DNA of 64,000 nucleotides from positions 62,001 to 126,000 of the forward strand of contig JBAMJV010002943.1 of NCBI GenBank assembly GCA_037951105.1, given 5' to 3'. Position 1 is the stretch's first letter. Each line of letters starts with the position of its first letter. This document shows, in pieces, positions 1 to 14,100 of the stretch. The DNA is from Echinarachnius parma. Its lineage: Eukaryota > Echinodermata > Echinoidea > Clypeasteroida > Echinarachniidae. The position numbers were made by a program, and so were the translations under genes. Below the pieces are notes generated by a model. That model was given only the letters and a program-made list of their open reading frames with translations, was not told the DNA's origin and did no database searches.

Positions 1-873
1 CTGTTTGACCGTAAAATGATTTATATCATGTGTTTGAATTGTGAGCCCTTCACATATTTGATTGCAGTTGTTGTATTTATTGTAGTAATACATCTCGCGA
101 TAAACCCCAAATATAAAGACATTTCTCCAGATGTAAATTCGCATTGTGAAATGATTTTCGGACTATCGATTTTGGTATGTTCTAAAACTGTTATTTTGTG
201 CTATATACACATTTGTAAAAGTAGGGAACCATGGTAACTTGCTGTTTCCAAATAAATACATACATCGAGTATTCTACCGTTTTCGAATACCACATATCTT
301 TACAATTTTGAGTGGTAAAATACAATTATTGGAGAGGTATGTAAATATAGAGAGGAATTATAAATCATCCTTATGTCACGCGTTTGGAAAATCAAAAGTA
401 TAGTTAAATGACTATATGCACACTTTCTCCAGATAATATAACAATAAGTAATACATCGACAAAGCAAAAGAATAATTTTGAGAAGCCAGTATGTTTTAAC
501 TATTCAAAATACGTTGCTGTACTCATGGTAGAGTATAGGCTATCAATGTGATTGTTGTATGTCTTAAATTACATTTAAGAATTTAGCTGAATTTAGCTGA
601 AGTATGTGGGGAGCATTACAGTAGGTGCTACAGTGTATATCACGTGCACTCATTCATGTAAAGCATGTAAAGTGTCAGATATTGCACAAAGTTGTATTTG
701 AGACTTAGATCTTATATCAACATTATTGTAAAATACAATTATAAGATTTGTGAAGTTTGAAAGAAAACGTCCACTGTTTACCTAGTAAAAACAAAAAATT
801 GAGGTCATATTTTTTCACCGAATACTGATGGCCTGCCGTAGATTTGTTGCAGTAATAATAGTCAGTTTGATGA
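1..873. other. AT-rich stretch without recognisable gene
   Basis: No exon with good splice sites, no RNA gene and no inverted repeat could be supported. The short open frames here lack any family signature. Confidence 0.5.
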
Positions 874-1095
874 ATTCCGCACCCGTGTATACAGACGATA
901 CAGACTTTCCGTGTGCTCAGCCCGGCCAATGACAATGAAGTCTGGCCCGCGGAGCAGCCAAAATCATCGGTAACACGACGCGTCGTGCTTCTGAAGGCCC
1001 CGGCCAACCCGCAGGCCAGAGCCCGCTATCGCGTGGCGCGCCACCGGCCGCGGCCGGGCGTATTCAACTACGAAAATTGTACGTTTATCCAATAG
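874..1095 (+). other. GC-rich islet with a 73-codon open frame
   Basis: About 160 bp (902-1065) is markedly GC-rich inside AT-rich flanks. On the + strand it is open for about 73 codons and is rich in Arg, Pro and Ala; the opposite strand is also largely open. I recognise no domain. It ends just before the Penelope-like element begins, so it may be an exon cut by that insertion, a CpG-island fragment or part of another repeat. No ATG and no convincing splice pair was found, so it is not called as a gene. Confidence 0.3.
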
Positions 1096-1104
1096 CAATA
1101 TCCA

Positions 1105-4100
1105 ATACCCCGATCACCACATATGACAACCTTCCCCGCGAAGAACGCAAAGCTCTCACTTCTCTTTGAACCCGCATTTCCTTGGATATCAATGTACTCT
1201 TCGTTTGTTTATCATTCTCTGCATTGTTATGTTACATTGACACCATGTCTGACCATCTATCATTATTAATTTTCATAAACTCAGGAAAACAATGATCAAG
1301 GCCCTTAACTACCATTTTCACTAGGATAACTACAGATGTTACTCTCTTAGTCGCATCATAACCACAGGTCTCCTACTCAAGTGCAACCCCTCTCTCGGCA
1401 CACTCCCACTCGAACTGCAGAAACGTTGGAACCAGACCCTATTTGGAGCATCTGTCCAGTTGATTAACATACTCTCTCAACATTGTGCATCCTCTCTTGA
1501 TTAATTTGCAGTTGACATCACCAGACTGGAAAATGACCTACGCTATTGCTGTACCGATGCCCAGTGGCTCAAATACAATGATGAAATTGAATCTTGCCTT
1601 TCTACCCATAGGTCTGAACTCCTCCAACGCCGGAACCGGAAAATTGGCAATCTCATCAGGAAACGCTAAGGGACCGGCAGATTCACACAGCGCACCAGCA
1701 ACACAGACGTTTCTCCCACTCCCCAGCATAATCCTCTCTTCTTTCCAAAGGTCTCATGTTCTGCCCCACCCCACATGAAGTCCTCCAGATCGAACTCAAC
1801 CATGATCTCTCCACCTTCTACCGTACAATTCGCCTCAAGGAGTTCTTCGTCGATGAACCCCCTTCTGAACCTGAACCTTTCCGACAGAAAAGTAGCTGGG
1901 TTCCTCCCAAGAATAGAGTCCGGGCACTTAAAACCTACGTACAAGCAGTTAACTCACAAGTTCTCTCCTCAGATACTCACATCACCACACATGATAACCT
2001 CCACCGCGAAGAACGCAAAGCTCTCACTTCTCTCAAGAATAGGTCCGACATCGTCACCAAGCCAGCAGACAAAGGCTCAGCCGTCGTTGTCATGGACCAC
2101 CAACAGTATATCGATGAAGCCATGAAGCACCTTGACAACCGTTCGCACTACACACCACTTGATTCTGACCCCACCTCTGATTTCTCTCAACAGATCCAAC
2201 TGACTCTATAGACGATATGAAGGTTCGTGAGCATCACTCCGTCAAAGGACACAAATTTCTTTCTCCCACTAATGCCAAACCTGCCAGATTCTACCTTCTC
2301 CCCAAGATTCACAAACCAGGTAATCGAGGCCGCCTGATCCTTTCTGGTAACGGTTCACACACAGAGAACATCTCACTCTTTGTTGACCATCACATCAAAC
2401 CTCATGTCCCCTTAGCACCTTCATACATTCATGACACCCCTGACTTTTTTAGGAAACTTGAGGACATCAAGGAACAGATACCCGAGACTGCGATCATTGG
2501 CACTTTTGATGTTTCCTCTTTGTACACCAACATCCCCTTCGACGAAGGTATCACCGCATCATGCGAAGCCTTGGCTCAGAGTGGTCACACCAATCCCCCC
2601 ATCTCTGACATCAAATCTCTCATGTCCCATGTACTAACCAAAAACAACTTCACATTCTCTGACAGGCACTATCTACAGATATTTGGAACAGCCATGGGTC
2701 CCCGCATGGCCCTCTCATGTGCATGTCTCTTCATGCCCAAGCTGGAGCAGCAAATGTAAGACTCATCACCTTGCCGACCATGGATTTGGTGGCGCTACAT
2801 TGACGATGTCTTCTTCATCTGGACCAGCGATGAAGAGAGCCTACACACATTCATTGGCCACATTAATTCCTTCCACAGAACCATAAAGTTCACTTCTGAT
2901 TTCTCTCTAGACGAAACCCACTTCCTTGATGTCACCATCAAGAAGGAGAACGGCCAGATCGCCACCAGTCTCTACACCAAACCCACAGACACCCACCAGT
3001 ACCTCCATTCATCTAGCTGTCACCCCCGCCACTGCAAAACAGGTATTGCCTACAGCCAAGCCCTTCGACTCCGCCGCATCTGCTCCAAGGACCCTGACTT
3101 TTCCCTCCATGCCAGAAATCTCAAGACACACCTCACAGCCAGGGCCACAGTGCCAAAGCGGTTCATCTATCCATTAACAAAGTTCGTTTTCTCCCTAGAT
3201 CCGAGGTTCTAAAGGAGAAGACTCCCAACCAGAGCACCACTGTTGTCACACCCCTAGTAACCAACTTTTATCCCAACTTACCTCCCATCCGCCGCATCTT
3301 GACCAACAATCACCACATTCTTCACACTTCTGATCGCCTCCAACAGGCTGTCCCTGATGCTCCCATCCTAGCCTACATACGCCCTCGCAACCTAAAGGAC
3401 ATCATTGTTCGAGCTGAACTTCCCACCCCCATCAACAACCATTATCCCATACAGCAGGCACCTTAAAGTGCACCGCCGACAGATGCATTGTGTGTCAGAC
3501 ACATATCCATCAGGATGATACCTTCACCAGCCACTCATCTCTCACCATACCAAGGGCCACATCACTTGCACCACCACCAATGTTGTATATCGTATCACGT
3601 GCAGAGCCTGCGGCATCAAGTACGTAGGTGAAACTAGGAATACCCTCAAGAGACCCGTTTACGGACACAGATCTACCATTCACACCTCCAAACATGACAC
3701 TCCAGTGGGCAACCACTTCAACCTACCTAATCACTCCATTTCTGACATGATTCTACAGGGAATAGAATCTCTAGCTAACCGCCCGGACACACTCCGCTCC
3801 AGCAGAGAGAAGTATTGAATAAGACGTCTCTGCACTATTCATCCCCGTGGTCTTAACATCCAAGAAGGCAGTGATTAACCTTTGCTTCTCTCCCCTTCAT
3901 TGTCTGCACCACCATTTGTTTTGTTTTTACCCCCATATCGACACTTTACTTTGTTCTGCATACTATTTATGTTCTTATTTCCCATTTTATTTTCCCCATA
4001 TATCCATTTTGGTTTTCTTTGAGATCACATTATTTACACTGTCTCCTTACAACACACTGTCACCATTCATACACATAATTATGTTTATTTATAAATATGT

Positions 4101-4256
4101 TATAATTTTTGCATTCAATTTCTCTCGATAGCTACACTGTCCATAGACATGGTCTTATTAATATACATCCATATTCTCATCATGCATAGTTCCACCTCTA
4201 TTTTGAGCATATTGTTCCACCCCCTCTCATTTGTCTCTCCACCTCACCTCTGATGG
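1105..4256 (+). mobile_element. Penelope-like retroelement, degenerate copy 1
   Basis: A + strand element with a PLE N-terminal region, reverse transcriptase, GIY-YIG endonuclease and a long pyrimidine-rich 3' UTR. It is colinear with the two copies at 19.3-24.4 kb from about 2420 to the 3' UTR but extends further 5'. Positions about 1111-1170 are a shifted partial copy of the coding stretch at about 1980-2036, so the 5' part is rearranged. The 3' end is cut at about 4256, where the other copies continue for several hundred bases, and is replaced by poly-C repeats. Confidence 0.85.
1290..3878 (+). pseudogene. Broken PLE polyprotein (RT plus GIY-YIG)
   Basis: Homology runs through several frames. 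At 1300-1680 is a basic N-terminal region. At 1756-2211 comes the early RT block with a KPADKGSAVVV motif, ending in a TAG. From 2217 the frame holds FYLLPKIHKPG, motif A (FDVSSLYTNIP) and the motif B region, then a TAA at 2757-2759 where the other copies have Leu. YIDD follows at about 2797. A one-base loss near 3142 shifts the frame, about 10 bases are missing near 3535, and a Trp codon is TGA at 3815-3817 inside the GIY-YIG part. The last stop is at 3876-3878. PLE proteins of this type copy RNA and cut target DNA; this copy cannot be functional. Confidence 0.85.
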
Positions 4257-4440
4257 CTTATGCCGAAAGGGTGGGTAGCGTCGCGTCGCCCCCCCCCCCC
4301 CCCCCCCGGTTTTGCCGAAAGGGTGCGTTGGGAACGTCGCGTCGCGTCGCGTTCACTGGAACGCGACCTTTCGTCCAAAGCCCCCCCCCCCCCGGTTTTG
4401 CGGAAAGGGTGTGTTAAAAAAAAAAAGATCGTACTGTTAG
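4257..4440. repeat. Poly-C/CCGGTTTTGCCGAAAGGG tandem pair
   Basis: Two to three copies of a unit ending in CCGAAAGGGTG are separated by poly-C runs of about 18 and 14 and by CGTCG-rich sequence. The base composition is unlike both neighbours. It sits exactly where PLE copy 1 is truncated. Confidence 0.6.
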
Positions 4441-4462
4441 GTTGCTTGAACTATTTTTTTTG

Positions 4463-5330
4463 CCAGTGGTAAAAATGCCAGAAGTAAAAATGCCAGAGGT
4501 AAAAGTGCCAGAGGAAAAAAACGCCAGAGGAAATATTACAGTGTAAAAGACTCCAAATCTATTTTTTCTCATCAAGATTATGGTACATGCCCCCCCCCCC
4601 CCCCCCCCCCCAAAAAAAAGAAGCTTTCCTTTGCCCAGGATAAAACTTATTTCGTAGACAGACTTTGTATTCGCATACACTATACATTTTATAATTCATC
4701 TTCGATTGAGAGGGAGGGAGGGGGGGGGGGGGGGGGGGGGGGGCGAAGGGAGGGGGCATTATTTCACTGATTCAATGGTGAGAGAGCCAAAAGGCCCACA
4801 TTGACATGCCCAGAGGGTAAAGAGTGGGGGGAGGGGGGGGGGGGGGGGGGCAATGGTTGCAGGCGGCAGCAGAAAATATTTTTCAATCAACACCCCAAGA
4901 AGCATTTTGGGATATAGCCATTAATTACTTTCGAAGATGACTTATATATACATAGTGTATACAAATACAAAGTCCGTTTACAAAACCAAGTTTTATCCTG
5001 GGCAAATTAAAGCATTTTAATCGTTTGAAGCAATGAATGTTTTTTTGTTTTTTTTTTTTGGGGGGGGGGGCATGTACCATAATCTTGATGAGAAAAAAAA
5101 AGAGATTTGCAGTCTTTTACACTGTTATATTTCCTCTGGCATTTTTACTTCTGGCATTTTTACCACTGGCATTTCTACCGCTGGCATTTTTTGTCACTGG
5201 CATTTTTACCACTGGCATTTTTGTCACTGGCATTTTTGTTACTGGCATTTTTGCCACTGGCATTTTTACCACTGGCATTTTTTCCTCTGGCATTTTTTCC
5301 ACTGGCATTTTTTCCAATGGCTTTATTACA
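4463..5330. repeat. Long inverted repeat (foldback) with GGCATTTTT tandem arrays
   Basis: Left arm 4463-4613 and right arm 5058-5330 are reverse complements: short units of about 15-17 bp around TGGCATTTTT(A/G)CCAC, then a common stretch reading TCATCAAGATTATGGTAC, then poly-C in one arm and poly-G in the other. The inner parts (4620-4690 and 4900-5010) also match in inverted orientation, including TTTGCCCAGGATAAAACTT. The right arm has about twelve short units and the left about four, so the tandem expanded after the inversion. The centre near 4720-4850 holds two poly-G tracts. Confidence 0.8.
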
Positions 5331-5708
5331 TGTAGCCTAAATAAAAACATACAAAAACACACATGCATAGACCAAGGAGGTATACATGTACAAGACGAGT
5401 ACTAGTAGGCCTACTATCCATGCACACACCTACAACCACACCCACACACACGGCAAACGACACATTTTCATTTTACTGTTTTTTTCTATTTGCCGAATTA
5501 AATGAACTTTGTAAATAAATATTGAGTTTTCTTACGTGTCGTAAAACAAATTCTGCTTGAACTGCCATTCCACTGGGAAGTAAAAATCTGACTGCACGAT
5601 GGACACTTTGCCCGGCCCTGTCATTATCTTTACGTTTGGTTTATAAAAGCTTCTGACCCTTCGGGCAATGATAATTAAGGGGTTTTAGGGACGAGCACCG
5701 TACTAGGG
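5331..5708. other. No recognisable feature
   Basis: AT-rich sequence with a short CA-rich patch at about 5410-5450. No exon or inverted repeat was supported. Confidence 0.4.
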
Positions 5709-5783
5709 TTTTATATAGCTCAGTCGGAAGAGCACCGGTCTATCAATCCGGATGTATCGGGTTAGAATCCCGTTGGAATTCCA
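5709..5783 (+). tRNA. tRNA-Asp-like relic or SINE head (anticodon ATC)
   Basis: The D-arm (GCTC/GAGC), A-box region, a four-pair anticodon stem with loop CTATCAA, and a four-pair T-stem with loop TTAGAAT are all in correct spacing, followed by CCA at 5781-5783. The acceptor stem is mostly mispaired and the conserved T-loop C is A, so this is a decayed tRNA pseudogene or the head of a tRNA-derived SINE. A DNA-encoded CCA suggests an RNA-mediated origin. Confidence 0.55.
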
Positions 5784-8180
5784 TCTTTGCCCTATTTTAA
5801 TCACAATATATTTCTGGTCAGTTTCTTTATAATCATGTTTGAATTAATCTTTACTTTTGGCAAGAGGAATACCAAGAAAAGCTTTATTTGAAGTTGAAAT
5901 GATCCATAATTTAGGTAGTTTCAAACTAATGTTCACATTCACATGTGGGACAATGACGTGCCACAAATGGCGTGTACACAAACTAACACGGGTTTGTGGA
6001 AACATCCAAAACAAACACATACACACACAAATGTACATTGAAATAAATCATTTTTGTTAAAGGACATTTTGAACGTTTAGAGGCTGTTTTTATTGTATTC
6101 ATGACCAGACTGCATGAGGCTGTGCGAGACGCGTACATCTTTCCATGACAAAGTAATGTTAATAAATTTATCGTGTGTTACCGAGTCTGAAATGAACTTT
6201 GTTTCAGTAACAAATCAAAAACAAATTACATTTTTGAAAATTACGTTGCCATGAAATCGCTCCTGTCAGATTTTTAAAAATGCATGCTTCTTTTTCTTAG
6301 GTGAATGGAAAGGCAAGATGGAACAGAGTATGAGCGTTGTGACTTATTCCATCGCCAACCTCTGGTGTATATTTACACACTTTGTCACAATCAACGTTAA
6401 ATTCTAACAGTCAACAAATGAACATCAACGTATTCGACGATCATTCGTCGATCGATTGTCTATTTTTATATGAGCATGTATTGATTAGTACATTTTTATG
6501 TTGGCTTGGACCCCTTTGAAAAACAGCATGTAGCTGACAAGGGCAATCCATCCCATTAGTGGAGAATAAATAGATAAAGTATAAACACTACTTCAAATTA
6601 CCTATCTCATTAAAAAAATCAATCATCTTCTCAGATGAAAAAAAATGTATTTGTAGAATGTGGAGACCAAGTACTTAAATTAATACGGCTAGGTTCCGAT
6701 TTCAAGGCTCATATCGGACATACTATTGCCTTCGAAGTGATGCACATTTGTGACATTTTCATTTTTGACAGCATTTTTCTTATAATATGTGATAGAATAG
6801 AAACTAATTAATATAAATGATAAAAGGCTTTCATGGTTAAATCAGGAAGATTAGCAAAGCATTGGCACAAAACAAGAACATTTAAGCAATGATTTTGAGT
6901 CATTAATCAGCGTAACAAAAACATACAACATTGGAGGCAAAAGTAAACATCTGGTTATGAATCTCAAAGAAAATTATATTTACCCCATTTAACAAGTGGT
7001 TACATGATTAAATCAGCAAGACATTTCGGGAAATGCTGCAGTCCTCGGCTGCATTTTCATGGGCCACCCTGTACAATAATTCCACCAATATATCATGTCA
7101 ATCAAGATTTTCCTGATCTAGTATGATCACTGTCCTGATGATCTCGTGAAATATGTTAATCCCAATATAAAAAGTAAACAAAATCGTCTTGTTTGGAGAC
7201 CGGAAATAATTTTGCAGGCGTTCTATGACTTTTGACCACAACTGTAAGGCATTTCCATCAGTCACAATAATTTACTCTTAAAAATGCATACTGGTAATAA
7301 CTTTGATAAAATAGAATAAATAAAGTAAACAAGTAAACAGCAACAATTCAAAAAGAACACCAATACATGAACACAACTCAACTTAATATAATGTAGACAA
7401 GATATTTAGGCAGGAAGTTGGAACAGCTAATTTTCATCTTTTAAAACAGCAGAACTCAACAAATTCAAATTATGCCCCTCTTCTTATCTGATGTTTTGAT
7501 TCAAATACATAATTTAGCATGTAACGTATGTCAGGTATCGTCAGGTGTTTTCCACTCATAAGTTTAGTGAGATTTAAACTGGTAATCTATCACAATCATG
7601 ACCTTAAAAATGCGTTCAGACTGGTAATTGCCATTTCACTCTTTTTTGTTAAGTACATTGAGTCTTCCACAAGTGCAAAAGAAAGTTAAAGAAAGAAGAA
7701 AAAAAAAAAAAAAAAAAACTGCCATAATCTCCAGAGTATATATCTCCCTTGTGTCAGTTCATAAATGCTACATGTATGTATAGGTACTTGAAACAATTAC
7801 TGATGGCAAAGAAACTTACAGTTCTTCCCATTCTATTAAGTGTTTTACTTCCATTAATGTATTAATGATTGTTATTTTTTTTTAAGATCAACTACCCTCA
7901 ACATCGCAGAAAATATACAGTTTGGTTGCATGGCAATTCCCAGCAGTTCATAGCATCATAGACAAAGAGACAGACAGATGAAGTGTAGAACGTCCTCCTC
8001 CCTTTGTGGTAGATCACATTACAATTATCTAAAATACAAAGCCTTAACATTGTGAACCTGATGAAATTCATGTTGTTCTTTGAAAGTTAGGGGTATCCTT
8101 GTGCTTATAGTATTTACGCACTAGTGTATACTTCCTGCTGTCCCCAATATCCTCGCAGGATCCAACATTGTCATCCTTAT
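5784..8180. other. AT-rich non-coding stretch
   Basis: No exon is supported. A poly-A run lies at about 7699-7719. The last few hundred bases are probably the 3' UTR and downstream region of the minus-strand gene ending at 8181. Confidence 0.4.
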
Positions 8181-11100
8181 CTATGGTGATCTCACTTTTG
8201 GCCCTACTGGGTTTTGGTATTTCCCAGTTTCATCACATGTCAGATCTTCTTTAAAGCGAAGTTGAGAAGAATCTATCAAGAAGCACAATTCTTGGTCACA
8301 ACCAACTGGTAAAGAGTTGTTCACTTGTACTGATGGGAACAGTAGTGTCTTTGCTATCCGCTTACTGTCTTTGAAGTAGGTATTTTCTTCTTTGAAGGCA
8401 TGCCACTTGTGCCTGTATAATGCTGGTCCAACATTACTGGAGTGGTGATTTTCCTCGTCTGATGAATCACTTGAGATTACAGCCTCCTCAAGCTTTGGTC
8501 GCTTGAAAGTGCTGGACCCTTCACGAAAAGCTGTAGGCCCACCTGCCATGAAGACTTCATCTGGATTTCTGAAGAATGAAAAGTAATAAAAACAAAAATA
8601 CACTTGTTAAATTGTAAAAATAATACAGTGCAATTCCCACAAATTGACCACAAAAATAAGTTGTGCACATTACACATCAACAGTTCATACCAATTTTGTT
8701 TTATTTGGTCAATGTATGGTTAATTTGATTTCTGTGGTCAGTGATGCACACCCTGAAGATTCAAGTGCATTCATTTAATGTTTGATATAGCAACTGAGAC
8801 AATAACCATTATGGCTCACTTTACAGGATGTTTGGAGTGCTGCATTCATTATCTGTAACACCCAACTAAAAGGGTGCATTTGGAGAGTAAAGGTTGTCTC
8901 ATTTTGATACATTTAGGTTATCAATCCATGGGAGGGGGGGGGGGGGAGATGGGTAGATGAGGGGGCTTTTATCTAATGATATTTTCCTGTGTTGCAATTA
9001 GGAGTATGTCATCAATAACAAAATAACAACTGTGAAACCCTACTGCGATATGGATTTATAAGATGCCATCGAAGCACACACCAACCACATGTACCATGCA
9101 AATGGATGAACCATTTTTATTCCTAAATTTAGCGTTCGATCAGGTAAAATAAAAATACAACCCCCATTTGTTCTGTTCTTCAGTTTGCAGTGACGATCAG
9201 AGTACATTGATATATTATAGCTGTGTGATCGATGTGTCGTGGTATAGCTAAAAGCAGTCTCTAGTCCTGCTATGCTTTGTGTTTGTTTTGTTTTTATACA
9301 GTGCGAGTCAAAAAAAAACGAAACCGGACTTTGATAGCTTATCAATCCACAAATCTAGAGGTATAAATGTTGATATTGGTATCATGTATCAGTTTGCAGT
9401 GTTCTTGTTTTGTGAATGGTTGCATCTGTTGTTTGATTTTCAAAGATAACTTCATCCTTATCATGTCCTATTCAGGGCCCCTGCCTCTAAACAATGGGGC
9501 TGCTGATGGGAGGACAGTGGGGGATCCCCTTCAACACTGATTAACATGATGAACATTGGCAACCAGCTGGCATTTGTTTTGATTCACCAAAGGATATTCT
9601 TGAAATGTTCTTTTGAAAAAACGGTAAACAAACGCATTCATTTATGATAAAAACAACAAAAAAGTCCCCCCTAATCAAAATATCGTAACTTGTTGACAAA
9701 AAGGTTTTGAGCAAAATAACTTGGCAGGATTGTTTCTACACTTATTTACTAACTTATGTGTGAAAATGAAAGTGGTCCTCGTATTCATGCATGAGTGAGT
9801 ACACAATAAAGATAAAATTGTCACTTTTCAAAAGTCACGTGACTCTTGTGACTTTTAAAAAGTGACAATTTTGTCTTTAATGTGTGCTCACTCATTCAGG
9901 ACTCGACGGATAAATATCATTTTCACACAGAGGTGGGTCAATAAGTGTAGAAACAATCCTGCTAAGGTATTTTGCCCCAAATCTTTTCGTTAAAAAGTTA
10001 ACCTATTTTAATTAGGGGGGACTTACTTTTTTTTGTGTGTTTAGAACAAGACAACGGCAAACTTGGACACGGGTAGTTTTTGCATGACTTTGGATAATAA
10101 GTTCGCGTTCGATGAAGCGTAAAGTGATCAAAATGTATGATGTATCATTTTAAAGGCAATTACCCAAGCTTTAATCTGATACCAATATCAACATATATAT
10201 AATTAAAATTGTGGATTTATAAGCTATCAAAGTCCGGTTTCGTTTTTTTTACTCGCACTGTATATTGGAGGCATGGGCGTAGATCTGTCATTGATACCCA
10301 TTCAACAGTGAGGGAGAATAGGTATTACGTAAGTATCTACGCCCATGGTTGGAGGAGGAGTAGAGGAGTCATGCTGGAAGTGTTAAATGCTTCAAAGTAT
10401 GTGCATGCATATAATTTACCTCATGCCATTTCCAACAAAGGGAAATATTGAATTAGGCTAGACAAGGAACACATATACAACTACATGCATTGAAGGTATA
10501 GTCTAAATTTGCTTGCACCAACTGATTAGTTGGTGTCTTCCAGCATGATCGGCTCTCAGACAGAGAAACAACAGTACAAGAAATTTATCATTCTTTGCCA
10601 TGACAAGTTACTCTTGATTGAATGAAAAACAAATGCTTAAAACAGTTATTTTTGGGTCAAAGGCCGCAGGTGGGGGGAGGGGGGGGGGGGGGGGGTTCAA
10701 CCCGCCAAACCCCCATCTACAAATGTATGTTTTGGTTGAACCTCCCCCCCCCCCCCCCCCCACCCGCCCCCCAACCCCCTCCCCCAGTATGCCTATGCTT
10801 GTGGGGGGATGCCGGGGAAAACATGTTATGAATAAATGTGTCATTTAATCCATCATGAACACATGACGCAAAAATTGACACTTTTTTGTATCACATCTGG
10901 CCGAACTATTATTACCCACAAGCTACCTCACTAGTCGCCCCGGAAAATTAGAGATTGCTTGAATGTTGTCAAATTGAAAGATTAAACGAGAACTTGTTTG
11001 AGATTTAATCTCAATTATATAAGTAATAATAATGAGGGTTTACGTTCATATGAGACCCCGTCAGTGCGCATGCGCTAATCCGCAATATTCGTAGATAGCC

Positions 11101-14100
11101 GAGGATGTGCCTGCTGAACCAAGGCAGGAAGATAACGAGAACTGTGATTAGTAATAAGACCCAACATTAGGGAGGGTAAGGGAGGGAACGTAAACCCTCA
11201 TTATTATTACTTATATAATTGAGATTAAATCTCAAACAAGTTCTCGTTTAATCTTTCAATTATACTACGTAATACCATTTCGGGATTACGTTCATATGAG
11301 ATTTTGAAGCTCACCAGGTACTTCCGATTCTGACCACAATATAATGTACAAATACATTTATTGAATGTAGGTATGGCCGGCAGACAACAAGACCGTTTTA
11401 CTGACAAACCTTTTTGCCTAACTGACATTAGAGGTGTCTTGAAATCACTCCTGGCCATGTCCATTTGTGTCCATGAAGGACTTATGAGTGCACCTGTACA
11501 TTTTATGCTCCTGTGTGTGCACCTGTGAAGTAAATGTTCCTGTTCTTCACTGATTTCATGTATATTAAGCGTAGGATTACCTTCCGTAGACCAGCCTGCC
11601 CATTGGGCCAGAACTCAATAGGAACAATATAAATATAAACTATATATTTTCTACAAAATTTATTCCAGCTCTTTAGTCAAGTTAACATGTGCGTGAGGTA
11701 CTAGTACTGTCCGTTACCCCCACTGTCTTTGTTCTGCGTAAGAGATATCGCAGGTAACTAAATACACATGAGCCTCCTATTCAGTGGGTGTGCCTTCATT
11801 AGATAGTGGAAGTTCCACATATACCCCGGATCCTTTTCGGTAGGAGGTCCACTGCACTATTATATGTCCAAAATATAAACAATTCAGTGACTAGACCCCC
11901 TGGGTCGACATAGAAAGGTGTGCAAATTATCAAAGTCTAAGTCAAGCGTGAGGCGAAGAACTATGATAACACCCTAAACCTCCTTTAACCTCAGGAGGGC
12001 GTAATTAAAGACATCCTCGTACGACATAAAAGGGTGTTTATTTACTGGGCCTAATACCAGATACGCTGATAATGAGCTGCATGCCAGTAATCAATGACTC
12101 CGAGATCAAGCTTTCGTTTTCCGAAAGTCTGCCTGCAACCCAACAATGTGTATACATCCTCCTCTATAGATAGTCTAGGCCTCGTGGCTCATATTCAATT
12201 GATTGAGCAAGTAAGTCTAGTCGTATGGGTTATTGGGTTAAAACCAATATCCAGGGGAGGGCACCTCAGTTGATTAAGCCTAATAGAACTATGAGCAGAC
12301 CAGCTGCATCTCATCATACAGATTGTCCCAAAATGATAACAAAGGATGGGAATTTGGAGAAACTCAAATCGACAGTGAATGCCCCAATTAGGTAATAATC
12401 CATTTTACATATATCCACCCAAATAAGGCTAGTTCTGGGGACCAATTTCAAACAATTTCACTGAATGAATATGTATTCAGCACCTTAAAGTGCCTGTACA
12501 TTCGGTCTGCCTCCGAGTTATTTTCCCATCAAACGGGCAACCAACATATCGTTGAACACATGTTTACTCGTACATAATTCACATTGAATGCTGTATGCTG
12601 CCTCGTCGCTATATATGACGGCTTGCATCAATCATATCAATACAAGGTAGTACATGTACATTGTCCACATTAATTACAAAGGATAGAATGTCACATTACC
12701 CAGCAGCTACCGTTCGTTAAAGGTAGTTTATGCCGTAAAATGTAGTTATGATATAGGCCATTCTATTTCTATCAGCAACCTGAGCATAATTAGACTGAGA
12801 TTGATAATGTAGCACCCAGCCATTCCCACTAGCATGCATGGACGCAACTCGAGCTCCGGTTTCGGTCTTCTCATGGGGGCGAGTAAAGATATCACATGGT
12901 TGGAACAACCAACCAAAAAAGTTCCCCTCGAGACATAATCATTATTTTACAAATAATGACTTACATTGAATGTCGCTTTACTGGGAGAAATGTATTCTCT
13001 CTCTCTAAATAGATGACAATCGACGAGAGGTCCACACATTCGCCTGCTGGAGAATCGAAAAGATCTTCCAGATAACCTTGGCACCATGCCTTAGCCGAGC
13101 GATCCGAAATGATAATGCATATCTTCAAAGGCATTCTATTTAGAGCGCTTTGCATTATAAAGGTCTAAATATCATAGTTCTATATTCAAAAAGAAGTCAA
13201 TGAATATAATTTCTTTTAGTGGGATGGGTGCTGATTTCCCAGGGTGAATAAAACCCAAGATGCACAAGAATGTCAGAAGTAGCTATTAGCTCCCTTGAGT
13301 TGTTTTAATCCACTCCAATAATCAGGAGTGTATCATCCAGATATCCTGACCCGACTTAATTAAGTATAGTGCATAGACCTGGTGATGTATCAGGGCCATA
13401 GAATAGGGCTATGAGTTGTCAGCATAAATCATAGCAATTCAATCCGAGGTATAAATTATCCTCATGGGTAGTTCGACAATATACAATATGCGTCACGGGG
13501 ATTGCTAGACAATTTTCAGGGAATACACAGTCCAGCACCATGTGCATGCATGTAGCCCGTATGGAATATCCATTATGTCAATGCAAATGACATGAAATTA
13601 GTCAACTCAGAAAGAGTCCTTGAGAATTAAGGCGTACCCCATTCTGTATTGGTCTAATAGTAATACAATATTAGATATGAATTCGCCCACTTATATCTTG
13701 GCAGGGCTCAATACCATTCAATTATAGACTAGAGGCTACTGATAAACCCATGTGTGCATTCAGCATCACATGTGACGCTTTCTATAATGAGCGTTCATGT
13801 AAGGATTGAATTATTTCCACGCCGGAAACTCATAGCATCCCATGACAGGCCTAATAACATTAAGGTCCGTAATTCTAGCCAGTTTTCTGACAACCTCAAT
13901 CGACCCAAAAAACTTGGGATTATTACAAATATTAAATATTAGCATTAGGCAAATCGAGTTCATTGAATAGATTCAGAGTAATCCACTTGCCTTGTCTGAA
14001 TTTGGAGTTCTATTTACTCCTCTGCTTGTTGGCCTACGGGCTCATCTCTTGGCACCTGGCACTAGCATCTGAGACTGGCTTAACTTTAGCCTGTCATGAT

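Noticed and set aside
12170..12265. tRNA-like stretch with GGGTTAAAACC
   Set aside because: The B-box is too degenerate and no anticodon arm could be drawn.
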